The position numbers were made by a program, and so were the translations under genes. The notes below the pieces were generated by a model. It worked only from the letters and a program-made list of their open reading frames with translations. It was not told the origin of the DNA and ran no database searches. Of a stretch of DNA of 64,000 nucleotides, positions 1 to 13,606 are shown piece by piece. The stretch comes from Castanea sativa (Eukaryota; Streptophyta; Magnoliopsida; Fagales; Fagaceae). Position 1 is the stretch's first letter, and every line of letters starts with the position of its first letter. The stretch covers positions 37,254,751 through 37,318,750 of the forward strand of contig NC_134020.1 in NCBI RefSeq assembly GCF_040712315.1, given 5' to 3'.

Positions 1-332
1 CTATTAACTCCTTCTGGCTCCAAAGTCCAATTACAAGATATTTCAGACAATGCAGCCCCAATAGATGATAATTAGTTTGTGTCGGCTAGTTCTTTCACCA
101 CATGACTTGAATGAATTCTGGCCATTAATTTGTTACCCTATTAACTAGGTTAATTAAATATTAGAATAATTGTACTTTTCTTTTACTATTAGGCATGTTT
201 AAGTTATTGTAAGATGCGGAAGAGAGAGAGAGAGGAGCTAGAGTTCAAGTTTTTAGGAGAATTTTATCTCTTAATTAAGTATTTATTAATATTTAATTTG
301 TACTTTTAGGGGCCAAGAACTTTATAACTTAA

Positions 333-660
333 CGCTCTGTTTGTTTCAGCAATGATGTTTTCTAGAAAATGAGTTATTTTTAAAAAAACATTTTCTATAA
401 AACTATCTCATTTTCTAATGTTTGGTAGCAACTTTAAATGAGTTAAAAAACAACTTCATAACTTCTCTTATTTAGCTTTCTATGAGATAGATTTGTTTTC
501 CAAAAAAAATTTAATGAAAAACAATCTCCAAAAATAAGCCATACTTTTTATTTTGACCAAAGATAGTTTTCCTTTGACTAATCTTTTTTTATGCGACCAA
601 ACACTGGAAAATAAGGAAAACTATCTTTACACAAGATTTTCCATTGAAACAAACGGAGCG
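333..660. mobile_element. Tourist-like (PIF/Harbinger) MITE
   Basis: The ends are inverted repeats: CGCTCTGTTTGTTTC on the left and its near-perfect complement GAAACAAACGGAGCG on the right. A TAA trinucleotide flanks both sides (330-332 and 661-663), which fits the 3 bp TWA target duplication of PIF/Harbinger elements. There is no coding capacity. A 5'-truncated relative of the same family lies near 61300-61482. Confidence 0.8.
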
Positions 661-698
661 TAAGTTAGCATTTCTTCATGCACAAAATGCTTGATTTG

Positions 699-726
<28 letters not shown>
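699..726. repeat. (AT)n microsatellite
   Basis: Uninterrupted run of alternating A and T just downstream of the first MITE. Confidence 0.9.
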
Positions 727-731
<5 letters not shown>

Positions 732-3700
732 ATTTTAAATGTGGAGGTTTAATTTGAAACTATCCTTTAACTATAAGTTTAAAATATAATTACTCTTTGT
801 GTGTGTGTGTTTTCCAACGGTTGTCTTTAAAGAAAGCAAGGATGTATGGTACATTTTATCTTGTTTGAATAATTGTTTGAATAATTCTCATATCAAGAGC
901 CTTCCAATAACACTTCCTAGTGATTTCAATGGAAACATTCAATATTCGAATCCATATTTCCCCAACTATCATGTTAATTATTCTTACAAATTATGCAACA
1001 TATGCAAACTAGTAATAAGTTTCTATAATTATGTGCTCATTTAATGACCTACAAGCATGCTCGCTCAAATGATCCTGCATTAGATGTTGGTGGGAGGAAA
1101 AATCTAGCAAAAGCAGAATATATTTTTGAAGGAATATATATATATACACACACACACTAATGAAGCTATGGGATTTGAACTTTATGCTCGAATACAATGA
1201 GAGCCATGGCGGGGCCACAATACAATTTGTGGTGGACTTAGTAATCACACATGTTTCATATCTTTGATTTCATTTCACACAAAACAAAGTTAAGACTAAA
1301 CTCTTTCCTCAGGCGTTTCCTTGAGCGAAATGTAGCTTTCCTTGAAAACATTTCATGTGTCCAGCTATTGCTTTCTAATAAAAATAGGGAAATGTTAACA
1401 AGCATTGTATAGTGCCCATTAATGATGAGTTATTGTAAGGTACGGTTAATAAAAAAATTGGCATGAATTGATGAGAGACTAAAAATATGACTGAAGTGAT
1501 AAGTGAGACTTAAAAAGTTAGCTCAATTGATTCCACATCCCATAAAGCTAGTAAAAAAATATAATATAAAGTAAAATATTTGACATAAAGCAATTTCTTA
1601 ACAAACACTTTATGATGTCTGTTAACACGATTCATAAAAATATAATCCTATCTCTTCATTAAAAAAAAAAAATCCCTACTTCCTAGTAGTTATTCTCTGA
1701 TTGCTGCACAAAAAAGGGACCCCTTTAAAAATTATAAGTACTAAGTTATTAATTAGGGTTACCATGGGGGTAAGAATCTAGCTCTTTGAGGTTTTATCTT
1801 CTATACATCTTGGACATTGACGAATTTGTGTAAGAACTAGAGTCATGCTCTTGAAATTTCTTCCTCAAACTCCCTTGGCCAGCCCTTGATTTTAAAATTT
1901 TTTTTTTATTGCTTGTTTGCATAATTTGTGAGATTTGAGCTTACACATAATTAACTTGCACTGATTGATTACAATCATATGTATCCCTAAAATCCTTTCA
2001 CATTAGTTTTAATTTTCTAGATAAATTTTTTTAACCACTTTGGAAGAATCTTTTACAACTTATTACATGACGATTTATAAGCCTATTTACAAGAATTATT
2101 TAAACAAGTCACACAACTCATTACAAATTTCATGTGATTAAAAGTTCATGTAGATGGTCTTTTCAACATCTATGTAGTACGTTGGAGGAATTTTCCTCCA
2201 AATCGATTTGGGTAAACTTTTTCTTTGTGGACAAAAACGGTCAGTATTGGGCCATATGCTTACGCCCAATAAACGTCCATGTGAACAATTCGCTATCAAA
2301 GAAAACCCTAATTGTAGAGTTTATTGTCGGGAGCTAAGTATACTTTTTTAAACAGATAAAAGTAGCTCGTAAAAGGAGGTGGCTTCCCTCAGCCACCCAT
2401 TGAGAATAAACCCTAATGTCCATTCTCTTTCTTTTGGTGCTCTTTATATGTTCTATAGTCTAGGGTCGTATTGGTAAATTTCAATATTTCAGCGGACTAT
2501 TGTAAGTCCTAGTATGTGGGAACTGCATGGTACCTACATACCAATAAGTCTTGAGAGTTCGTAGGGGGATCTAGTTCGTTACTTGAAATAATAAAAAGAT
2601 GTCTTGATTCAACATTCTTTGGTTTTACTCGCGTGAATTTAAAAGTCTTTGTCAAAACCTAGAGATAAGTGTTCATATCTTTATAAATACTACTATAGAG
2701 TATAGACATGTATTTATATTTTGAGTGATATTGAAGATATTACAAATTTTATTACATAAAGCTTACAAATCAAATGTGTCACTAATCACTATAAAAAGAA
2801 TTCAAACACTCATTTAGTAAGTAGTTAAAGTTCACTAATTACATTCATTATTACCACATAAATTTGTACGATTTGTGCAGTAACATTTTAATAACTTTAG
2901 CATTTTCCTTATTTATTTTCTCTTATAAGCCATATCTATCCGAGCAAAAGAAATGGCCGGGAAAGGTAGGTCTCTCTCACACTTGATGCCTAATTACTTT
3001 TTGCTTCCCTTTATACGAGAGAGAGGGCATAAAAAGCACTTAGGAGAGCGGGTATTGGTTAACTCTAATGGTTAATTTTATTAATTAAGTAGTTACTCTA
3101 ATGGTTAACTCTTATCAGGTTAGGCATTTAACAAATCTAGCAGATTAATCTAAGTTGCTTTGAAGCTTCTAAATTTTTTTCTTTTTAATGACTTTTTGGC
3201 ATAAAACCCTAAATATTTGATCACTAAAATGATTCTAATAGGATATTGGTGGGAGATGTGTAGGAGGCTTTTGTAACAAGTAACAACACATCGACCAAAG
3301 TTAGACAGGGTGAGCCCATGTATTAAACAAATCATTATTGCTAATGTCTAATGGTAGAGCCGTAGATGAACTTAGGAATTGTGACCTATTGAGGATATCA
3401 AAGCTTTAGAATCCAAATTTAGTCAAACTAGCTTTCTCTCATCCACTAGGTTTTTAAAAATATAATATTGTTAGAGACATTATGATGTATGTACAAGCAT
3501 GCCCTTGAAAGAAAACAATATGAACCAATTAATTAATTTAATCTTTTTCATAAAGCTATATAGAGACTCGACTCCAAGCGTTCCAAAGGTGAAAAATTTC
3601 GGTGATATTGTGCAAATCGATCAGGAAAATTCAAATATAAAGTGAGCAAAAGTGGTTCATGATGTTAAAACCAAAAAATCATATACTTTGAAGTATTAAA

Positions 3701-6700
3701 CATCATGAAGCATTAAAAAAGACAGTCACATTATGTAGCCATTCGCACATATATTCTACCGTAATGATACACAATGAGACTCCATTAACAACTGAAAAGT
3801 GAATATCATGAGAAACTTACATGTGAAATATCATACTTTATTTAAAGATCCACGAAGCGAGTTGATCGAGTTGAATAACTTGAATTCACCACTAAAAACA
3901 AATTAGTACTACATGTAGCTCTCCACATTTCACTCATTTAAAGAAAATCTATGTTGAATAAATAATGAAAAAAGATATCATTTCCGATTCTTTTTCTTTT
4001 CCTATATATATATATATTCTTGACAACCAAACAAAGCATCACTTTTTAGCAAAGAAATCTTCAGGTACACATAGCAAAAGAAAGTATAAAAAAAGACCAT
4101 TTTGTCTTTGACAGTGCTCATGGTTCTCAGTTCTTACATCATTAGGAAGGAACTGAAATGCTAAGTGAATGACATAACTAAGGTTTCTCACTTTCTCAAC
4201 TAAATTATGGAAGAGAAACTAAGAAGCTTAAATACTTCGTTTATCGTTTAATGTGCTGTATCTGTTTTGTATTGGCCGTTTTATATTATAATTTTTCAAT
4301 AATTGTTCATATCACTGTATCGTATTCATATTCATACCCGTATTTGTATTTATGTTTGTGCTTACTAGGAGAGAAATGATTACATAAGTAAACGCCCACA
4401 TCCACATGCCAACCTAGTTTTTATTTTTATTATTTTATAAATCCTGTTATGCACTTCCTCACACAGGAGAGGAAGCCCAACAAAATCTCAATTTGACAAT
4501 GCGTTTAAACCTTATTTGAGAAGAAGTTTAAACAGTAGCAAGAAAAGAAAAGAAATACAAATCTGAAAAATGTCAAGTTTGACAATCCGACAAAAATGAA
4601 CCAATGAGGACATTGAATTGTTATGAAAGCATTAAATGTCATTCATTTCCGCTATCCTCTTCAATGGTTCTCGTATTGCCAATCCTCAACAGAAACATGT
4701 GCCTCAAAATGTCACGCTGTCTATTTGGTAACCACACAAAACCTAAGAGACATATCAAGAAGTCCCACCATGTTCTCTCGTCTTCATGTCGATTGTAATG
4801 CCTTGGATTCCCTATACAAACTTTAACATTCATATTAATTTATGCAAAATACTCATATACTCATATACTCATATATTCAGTTAACAATTTTTCAAAATAC
4901 TCATATATGATTATCTATTCTATATTTTATTTTATTAAAATACCATTTTTTCAATCGTTTCACTTTCTTTACCTGCAACAATCACCTCCTATTCTATTTC
5001 TTCACACTCAAGAAGTAAAAAGAAATAATAAAAATATCGTTTTGCATAAGCTACTGTGACTTGTAATATTTGTATATGCACGGTAGTAAAATCTCATTTT
5101 GCATAATTGTTTCATAATCTGATACGGGTGATTTTGGGTTTCATTGATTACATTTTGAGTTTATGCTATATATGAGCTGGAATGAATACTCTTGAATCAA
5201 GGGTATTTAGGAAATTGAGTAGTGATGTGAGCTACCATTGTCTAGTTTGGAAGATATTTTTTTGAGGAATGATGAGAATGTACTAACAGTATATTACAGC
5301 TGTTCTCTTCAAGTATTCTTCCAAAAAATGATGAATAATAGATTCTATCCTTTTTCTAAAAAAAGTGATAATTAATTTGCAAAATGTATAATAATACAAA
5401 TATATACTGGCCCATTTCTTTTCTATTATTCTTATTATTATTTTTATTTTTGTCTTTTATAAACTCCAAAGTACAGTAGAGAAAATCATATTTCTTTTTA
5501 TTCCATAAACCGTCCCAAATACAGTGCTAATAAATTTAAATAAAAGGAGATATAGATAGAGAGAAAATAGCCCCCCAAAAGGGAGTAACCCCACAAAGAT
5601 GTCAACCTCCAAGATTCGTGTACAAATGCAATGAGTAATATACTACTGGAAGTGGAACCATTGCTTTGGAATAAATAAAAGGAAAGGTACTAATCATAGC
5701 AGGATTAACGAATTTAAATCTGTTTCATTTTCATCAAGAAAGCAGAGTTACCGACAGTTTTCCTTCTCTAAATACTGTATATCATATGCATTTCCTTGAA
5801 ATGTCATTTTCATCAACTGTTATCAGGCAAAAGCATCCATATTAATTGAAATAATTTCTTGAAAAGATAACATCAAATATTTCAACTTCAACTATGTACT
5901 TTCTCACCTTTTTTCTCTTATCTTCTCGTCCTTTTCTCCCTCTCAACTACTCCATCGTATCCCTTCCCATTCATATATTATATATATTTTTATAGCGAAA
6001 TTACACCAATCTTCACGCCACTAAGGTTTTATGATTATGAATTGACATTCTCCATTGAGGTTGATTTAAATAAATCAAACACGTAAGTTTATGCTTTCAT
6101 TATGATTCGAGTATGAAATAAAGATTCACACAAGAAAAATGATTACAACAATCTCCTTTTTTTAACGAACCCTAAGCCTCAACCTCAGTCTTGGCAAGAC
6201 TATGCTGATAGTTCCGCCAACTATGATTGTGGCAAAGCACTACTGAACAATTCATGTATCACTTAATTTAAACGACTTCTGTTTTTTGTTGGATCACACT
6301 AGTCTTAAGTCTTAACCTCCGACTGAGTCACAAACACAAGGTAAGTAGGCGGCTAAGGGGGAATGGCGGTTGGACTGCATTTTTTTTTATTAAAAATATT
6401 ATAAATCTTTGGTCGCTCAATGTTGTTATTGGTGTGAGTTATAAGGAATCTTGCTCTCAAGTTGAATTGAGTTATCATACTAAATACAACATATAAATCA
6501 TACTCTCACGCTCTTTATAAAAAATTTCTACTTAAACTATAAACAAAATGACATTCCTTTCTTGAGGCAGGTGGAGGGATCAAGGATTTGAAACTCAAAC
6601 CATTTATTGAACCGTAAAAGAGAGAGGTTCAAGATTTTTGAAGTTGAACTGAGGTTGAATAAGGGTCGAACGGTAATGATGTCATAATTAATTTAATAAT

Positions 6701-6889
6701 TAATTAAAGCCAAAATATAGATATTAAATTTATAAAACTAGCAAAATTGACTAATATATCATATATGTGAGGAAAATTTAATGATTTTCAAGCATATATT
6801 TAATAATTAAATAAGAAAGTTAATAAAATAAAATAATAACCATGAAAATATTAAAATTTATGATTAATTTTTGAAGTAAAGTTGAATAT
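727..6889. other. gene-free intergenic DNA
   Basis: AT-rich sequence with only short random reading frames. I see no gene. Two stretches look like decayed small transposons: about 1390-1640, where GTTAACAAGCAT near the left is echoed inverted by GTCTGTTAACAC near the right, and about 2710-2900, whose phrase TTACAAATTTTATTACATAA recurs in the palindrome at 13607-14386. Confidence 0.6.
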
Positions 6890-7533
6890 TGATGAGGCAA
6901 AAAATATCAGTAGGCTGGATGCTTCGGACTTGAAATGACCACTTGCTCTCTATGCGGCCTGAAGAAAAAGAAAAGCGAATCAAAGGTGACCGGGGCTGCC
7001 GGCCGAAAACCCTCCGATGGCAAAGTTAGTTTTTCTCTCTATATTTTTGGAATTCCAACTTTTTTGGAGTCAAATTCACATACCTTTGCCTTGTCTGAAT
7101 CAGTCTTTATATAGTGCCTTTATAGACGGTTATCGAAATTGGAACCTCCCCTGGATTCAAGGAGGCTTAAACGTAACTGCCATAACCGTTTAGGAGTTAC
7201 ACTTCTATTTCACAACGGATATATGACAGTTATGCGTGGGATAAAGGATTGTCACATTATATTCGGAGATTCTCCCAAGTATGATACCCTCATCCTGGAA
7301 TTCCTTCGTCGAGTGTGCCTGTTAATTCCAAGTGTAGCATCCTCGTCCACGAATCTTTATGTGGACGAGTCCTCTCGGGCAGGCTGTGCGCATCCCACGG
7401 ACGAGGGATGTAGCTTCGTTATCACCCTCAGGACGGCCTTGTCCGTTACCCTCGTCCTGAGGATAACTCCTGGACGGCTGCCGAGGTGATGACCGTCCAG
7501 GGACGATTTGAGCGTTTCCATCCCACATCATCA
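6890..7533 (-). repeat. left arm of long inverted repeat, LTR-like
   Basis: About 644 bp that reappears as its reverse complement at 8570-9214. Read on the minus strand it begins TGATGATGTGGG and runs to GCCTCA, so it has TG...CA ends like an LTR. On that strand it carries a TATATAAAG box-like sequence (complement near 7111-7120) roughly two-thirds along. Transcription from it would run outward to the left. I read it as an LTR of a gypsy-type retroelement in inverted orientation. A long terminal inverted repeat of a Mutator-like element is the alternative. Confidence 0.7.
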
Positions 7534-7697
7534 GTTGCCCCTCGTCCAGGAGTTATGCAATGTATCAACAGATTTTAAAACGCACCACGTGTTGCACATC
7601 CATAGGGGGTTAGTCAATTGGTTTACTCCTCCGAGGCATGCGCCACGTGTCGCCTTCTAATTGGGTCCGTCGTTGCGGTTACCGAGAGTTTTTTGCC

Positions 7698-7705
7698 TAT
7701 AAATA
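7698..7705 (+). promoter_or_regulatory. TATA box upstream of the gypsy-type ORF
   Basis: TATAAATA lies 170 bp before the ATG at 7875, followed by a pyrimidine-rich leader. It is the only obvious core promoter signal for that ORF. Activity is unknown. Confidence 0.45.
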
Positions 7706-7874
7706 GTGGTTTTTCTCTCATGCCCCTCTTACTTTTTCAAATTTTCTGCTTTGACACTCTCGTCCGTTGCTTTGTCTAAGAATATCCTCAGCGTCCTTAG
7801 TGTCCCTCGTCTAGAGCCAGGTAATCTTTCTACACTTATTTTAGCTTTCCTTTTTAAGTGTTAGGACGTTTTCA

Positions 7875-8414
7875 ATGGCCTCTTGCTCGTCTAGCGACAG
7901 TGTGGTCAAGGCCATAGACGAGTATCACGGCGACTCTAGTTATGACACCTCTAGTAATGTCAGTAGTAGTAGTGGTCACACAACTGAGGAATACACATCT
8001 GGTGTTCCTGGAATCCCTGTAGAAACCTTTCAAGAGAGTATTAGGACGAGGACAGCCTCTGGGGCTGACACCTCGACGAGCTCCCCGCCGTCCTCCCCTT
8101 TGGACGAACGGAAAACCGTATATAGTTGTGCTCTAGAGGTTCCTTCTAGGATGGACGAGAGAAGGTTAGATGCCCTTAGGACTTGGTTTCAGATTCCTGA
8201 TGATCTAAACCCTAGGTTAGCTGTCCGAGGTGAATGGTGTTGCCAGCCTCGTTTTGGAATAGGTGTTTATGAAGCTTATTTGTTAGGGGGGCTTAGACTT
8301 CCTTTGAATGCCTTTGCTAGGGAATTACTCACTAGGCTGGGGCTGAGGTTCAGGTCTAGCTACCTCGTCGACCACTTCCTTCCCCTTGTTTCCCTTCATG
8401 GTTGCCATTCCTAA
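7875..8414 (+). pseudogene. gypsy-type transposon protein N-terminal fragment (Transposase_28-like)
   Basis: A 179-residue ORF. The N-terminal half is a Ser/Thr/Asp-rich low-complexity region. The C-terminal half has a conserved-looking block beginning PSRMDERRLDALRTWFQIP and continuing through GIGVYEAYLLGGLRLPLNAF and ARELLTRLGL. This matches my knowledge of the plant putative gypsy-type transposon domain (PF04195 type), which normally sits at the start of a much longer protein. After RLGLRFRSS the similarity stops, and the ORF ends in a short unrelated tail (HGCHS) followed by A-rich DNA. It is therefore a truncated fragment enclosed between two inverted LTR-like arms. It is probably not functional for transposition. 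The domain call is from residue pattern, not from a search. Confidence 0.65.
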
Positions 8415-8569
8415 AAAAAATAAAAATAAAAAAATAGATAAAAAAAATAATAAAACAAAAATGAAAAATGCATATCTTAAGAGGAGCACTCACGTCTACG
8501 GGTAGTTAGCTCGTGTGCTAAAGCTTCGACGGACGGTTCAGGGCCGAGTCCCCACTTGTGTAGACGCTC

Positions 8570-9214
8570 TGATGATGTGGGATGAAAACGCTCAGATCAT
8601 CCCTGGACGGTCATCACCTCGGCAGCCGTCCAGGAGTTATCCTCAGGACGAGGGTAACGGACAAGGCCGTCTTGAGGGTGATAGCGAAGCTACATCCCTC
8701 GTCCGTGGGATGCGCACAGCCTGCCCCAAGAGGACTCGTCCACATAAAGATTCGTGGACGAGAATGCTACACTTAGAATTAACAGGCACACTCGACGAAG
8801 GAATTCCAGGACGAGGGTATCATACTTGGGAGAATCTCCGAATATAATGTGACAATCCCTTATCCCACGCATAACTGTCATGTATCCGTTGTGAAATAGA
8901 AGTGTAACTCCTAAACGGTTATGGCAGTTACGTTTAAGCTTCCTTGAATCCAGGGGAGGTTCCAATTTCGATAACCGTCTATGAAGGCACTATATAAAGA
9001 TTGATTCAGACAAGGCAAAGGTATGTGAATTTGACTCCAAAAAAGTTGGAATTCCAAAAATATAGAGAGAAAAACTAACTTTGCCATCGGAGGGTTTTCG
9101 GCCGGCAGCCCCGGTCACCTTTGATTCGCTCTTCTTTTTCTTCAGGCCGCAGAGAGAGCAAGTGGTCCTTTCAAGTCCGAAGCATCTAACCTACTGATCT
9201 TCTTTGCCTCATCA
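8570..9214 (+). repeat. right arm of long inverted repeat, LTR-like
   Basis: Reverse complement of 6890-7533 with scattered mismatches. It begins TGATGATGTGGG, has TATATAAAG at 8991-8999, and ends GCCTCA. It faces right, so the two arms point away from each other with about 1.04 kb between. Transcription across the whole unit would give a hairpin RNA with about 640 paired bases per side. Confidence 0.7.
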
Positions 9215-10708
9215 AATATCTTTGAAGGATTTTAATTATAATTTTTTTATTCCATGTAAGAGATGGATAATTTAATTAAGTAGAATAAAATTGTGTTAAG
9301 TTGTTTTTATTAAAAAAAAAATTGCTAAGGGGTTGGACCGCACTGTTCTTGACACCGGTTCATGCAGTCCAACCCGGGTTTTAGGGTTCACGAAATTAAC
9401 TAAAAATACGGTTCTTTATGCTTAAAAAACTAGTTTCCATCTCGATTTTCGGTTTTCACAGTTCGACCTCCCGGTTTGGTCCGGTCTAAAAACAGTGGGA
9501 GGGATTACTATTCACCCTTTAAGTTTTGTATTAAAGAGTAGAGAACTTAAAAAAAAAAATGGCAGATTTCATTAAGTTACCTTGAGATTTAGGCTAATGC
9601 CAACAAGATTTGAGATATTTTAAAACTAACCAATTTGATTTCTAAAGCCAACTTGGTTCCTAAAACAGAGAAGAGAAAATGACTAACGAGTCTAATAGTG
9701 TTTAGAGACTAAGTTGATTTTGGGAACCAAATTTATTAGTTTTGATTTTTCTCAAACCTTATTGGTATTAGCCCAAATTTGAAATTTACCCTTAAAATAT
9801 ATTCTGTTACGGATGTAAGGGTGAGAGAGAATATAAACTTATATATATATATATATACACACACATCGAACTTTTTGGCTTTTTATTGACCTCTTCAGAG
9901 CTTGCCACATCATTATCTTTTTTTTTTTTAAAATAAAATTATTTTTGTTTACTCCATACTTAACTAGGAGTGAAACTCTATTTTTTTAACAAGTTCAACT
10001 TAAACTTAAACTCATCATTATCATTTTTTTAAATAAAATAATTTTTGTTTAGTTCAAACTTAATAAAGAATGAAACTTTATTTCTCTAACAATTCCAACT
10101 TAAACTCAAACTCACACATTGATAATTTAACAAGGAGTGAAACTCTATCTCTCTAACATGTCCAACTTAAACTCAAATTCATCATTATTATTATTTTTAA
10201 ATTAAAATATTTTTGTTTAGTCCAAACTTAACAAAGAGTGAAACTTTATCTCTCTAACAAGTCCAAATTAAACTCAAATTCAAACGTTGATCATTTATCT
10301 CCAAATTTACGAGGTTAATCATGAATACTATAAAAGTAGTGCAAATCCCAATATTTTTTTTAAGCCGAGTAAAGGTTTGAGCTCTTCTTCTGTTATTTTC
10401 TTCTCCTCTATTTTGTTAAAATAAAATTTTATTTTATGGTTTTTCATGTATTTTTTAAAAATTAACTTTTGTACATGAACCACCAAACTCTCTTTAGCTG
10501 TTTTTTACAAGATAAAAAAGCTTACAATAATTGAAATTTAAAGTTGTTGCTACTACATATGTTTTTACTTCACCTCACGATATGAAAGTATGTTAATTTC
10601 TTAGACAGAAAACTTATATATAGGATATATTAAGAGGAGGTATGGCTTTCATTATCTCAACGTGGACTCTTGCTCAACAATTTTTAGCATGGGTCACATG
10701 TTGATAAG
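9215..10708. other. gene-free DNA with irregular tandem repeats
   Basis: No gene seen. From about 9940 to 10300 a motif of the type GTGAAACT(C/T)TATCTCTCTAAC followed by AAGTCCAACTTAAACTCAAA recurs four times with irregular spacing, which is a degenerate tandem repeat. Around 9590-9780 there are faint inverted repeats of the kind seen at MULE ends in this window (CCTTGAGATTTAGGCTAATG and TATTAGCCCAAATTTG). Confidence 0.5.
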
Positions 10709-11316
10709 TAGGGTTGTCACGGGTTGGTCCGAGTCGGTTTTGGCCTCAACTCAGACTCGACCCGCAACCGACCGTTGACCACCACGGGTTGAGTCGATCG
10801 GGCTCAGGGGAGTGAACAATCAGGTCGTTCGAGTCCGATGATAAGCGACGACGAGTAGAGGAAAAGATATTTCTTCGTTGATTTGAGTTGAAGGCCGACC
10901 GGATCTAACGCATTATCGCCAGATTTGAGTAGATTAGAGCCTAATCTAACCAAGAATAGTCGGATTTGTGTAGATCTAAGTCAGATCTAACCCAATACCG
11001 CCGAATTTGAGCAAATCTGAGCGAAGAAGGAGAGTAGATCTGAGCGAGGAACATCGGATCTGAGCGAAGGAAGACCAAGGATGGCCGGATCGGAGTTGAT
11101 CTGAGCGAAGGAAGACCAAGGATGGCCTAATTGGAGCTGAGGAACACCAGAACATCACTGTATCTCGAAGGATCTTGCCAGATTTAGTCCAAAATTTGTA
11201 ATATTTACCAGAGAGGATGATTGTTTCGGTTCGGGTCGGGTGTCACGGGTTTTGAAATGTAAAACTGGCAACCAACTTGCGTGGGGTCGGGTGGCCGGGT
11301 GGGTTGGACAGCCTTA
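10709..11316. mobile_element. hAT-like nonautonomous element
   Basis: The left end TAGGGTTGTC and the right end GACAGCCTTA are imperfect inverted repeats. The 8 bp on either side are TTGATAAG (10701-10708) and CTGATAAG (11317-11324), seven of eight matching, as expected of a hAT target duplication. The interior is GC-richer than its surroundings. It includes a short direct repeat around GATCTGAGCGAAGGAAGACC (seen twice near 11040-11130) and no coding region. Confidence 0.7.
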
Positions 11317-11511
11317 CTGATAAGGTTCATTTAAAGTTTAGACTCGTTAAAATTTAAAACTTATTGCTTTTACGGGTCCATGTAATTTTTTTCTTTTTCT
11401 TATATTTTTGTTTTGAATAATCACTTATTTTTTGAATTGTTTCAATAACTTATTCTTTAATTATATATCTTTTTTGGCATTTTGGAAATTTTAACATTTG
11501 GATTTGTGTAG

Positions 11512-11512
<1 letters not shown>

Positions 11513-11542
<30 letters not shown>
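11513..11542. repeat. (CA)n microsatellite
   Basis: Perfect CA dinucleotide run, 15 units. Confidence 0.95.
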
Positions 11543-11546
<4 letters not shown>

Positions 11547-13606
11547 TATATTATCTATAATTTATAGGCTTTGAATATTTTGATTCATTTTAATAGTTAT
11601 AGCCATGAATTATTCTTTTGAATGTAACACATCTTTCTCTTATGTTTCTTTATTGTTTAGTCATATATATTTTGTTTTGTTTCAATAGTTTTTAAACAGT
11701 GAATTATATGATTCTTTAATATTTTTTGGTCATTCAGAAGTTTTAATATTTGAATTTTTGAGTTATTTTTTTGCAGTTACTGAAACTGTCTGACAAATAT
11801 TTTGTAAGTCATTGCACTTTCAAGCAATGATTTCTTCATCAAATTATAACACAAATTGAAGTCATACAAGAGTAAACCATGTAATTGTGTAGTTTCTTAA
11901 TCAATTTAAGATTTTATAAAATTATTTTAATTTACCTCACAAATAAGTAGATTCTCATACATAACACAGATCAGCAACTAGTTTCTTGTATATACAAAAT
12001 CTCAAGAGTGAAAACAGGAATATCATTTCAGTAAATTTAAAGGGAGGTTAATGTAGTAATTTAACTAAATTTCTTTCTTTCACGCTATTTCAAGAGAGTA
12101 TGAAACATTGATAAAAAAAAAAGAGAGTATGAAACAGGTGCGTGGTCGCATGCCGGAGATGATTTCCCTTAGAAGTTAGAACACGGGGCGGCAACGTATA
12201 TAACTAACCTCATTTAACAATTCTTTTTCCATCATCAAATTCTTCAATAATGTCTGAAAACTTGAACTTTCGTCGGCATATTTCCGTGCGATGCGAAAGT
12301 CTACAAAAATAGCCTAAACTACTATAAACGGGTATATATGTGTGGACCCACTTGGACCTTGAAATTAGAAATTATAGAGCATCATGACCTCATGAATATG
12401 ATGATAGTTTTAGAATTAGAATGTCAATTTATTTGAAAAATGATAAATACTATTTCATAGCTATCATTGCACGCAACCTTATGCAGATTTTTTAAACTAA
12501 ATTTGTGATTTGAAGTCAAGATTTCAATTCAAAACTTTTTAAATTAAAATTGTGACTCATGATTTCAATGCAAAAAAGCGCGTGTGTATAGTCGTGCGCA
12601 ACAACTGACATGAAATAAACATTGCCCTTCAAGAAATCCTGTTGGCTCAAGGAGTGATGCTCGCTCTGTTGTCTTTCTTCCTATTCCTAAGCCACTAAAT
12701 AATGAAAACAACTGACAGGCAGTCCGTTGAGATCAAAGCATATAAATTTTGGAAAGGAAAAGTAGCTCATATCCCATTGAAGAATTTGGATTGATAATTC
12801 TTGAGCACTGACGGAATAACCACAAGATGCAAATGGTGAAAAGAACACTAGTTAGGCCCATATCATATCATATAATTTGACTTTAGAAGTCCATCACATA
12901 CTCCCCGAGTATACAGAGAAATGAAAAGTAATTTTCCTTTAAAACAGAAATGTTGGTTTTTATTATGCCTAAGCTATCTTGGGAGTTTTGGGATGGGTTT
13001 GAAACTTACATCTAAAAAGTCCATCATCTATTTTTCTCATTCCCCTTATTTTACTTAACCAAAAAAAACAACATTTTTTCTAAAGTATTTTTAGGTACAG
13101 ATCCTCAGATTTTATTTATTTGTTTATTATAGATACAGTTATATTTTCACACAATAAACATTAAAATCGAATAAATTAATAAAAATAAATCAATAAAAAC
13201 AACCCTCGATAGCTTTTTTTTTACTGTTTATTTTGTTTAAAAAAAAAAAAGAGTAAAGACCTAAAATGGGGTTTAGAAAGATATTATATATAAGTTGATT
13301 TAAATAAAAACTAACATAGTAACATATATCAGAATAAAATTCGAGTACACAAATAAGTTGATATGTATTCATAATTACCAAGCTAATTGATGTCGCGACT
13401 TTGAATTGATGTGCCAAATGGGACCAATATTAAGAGCATAATTTCTGCAGTGGTGACGAGTAAACCGTCTACTTTAAAGCAGCTTTGACTATCTATCTAC
13501 CTCTGAGTGAGAAATCTAAACTAACCAACAATCAATACACACCCAACAATTGCGCTGTAGCAGACATTGATGACTCGTGAAATTTTCAATTCTTTTCCTT
13601 TAAGAT
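11543..13606. other. gene-free intergenic DNA
   Basis: AT-rich, no exon-like reading frame and no clear transposon ends that I can place. Confidence 0.5.

Noticed and set aside
2953..2966. ATGGCCGGGAAAG followed by GTAGGT, resembling the first exon of a histone H2A.Z gene
   Set aside because: No further H2A-like exon exists downstream; 13 bases are too few to call a gene.
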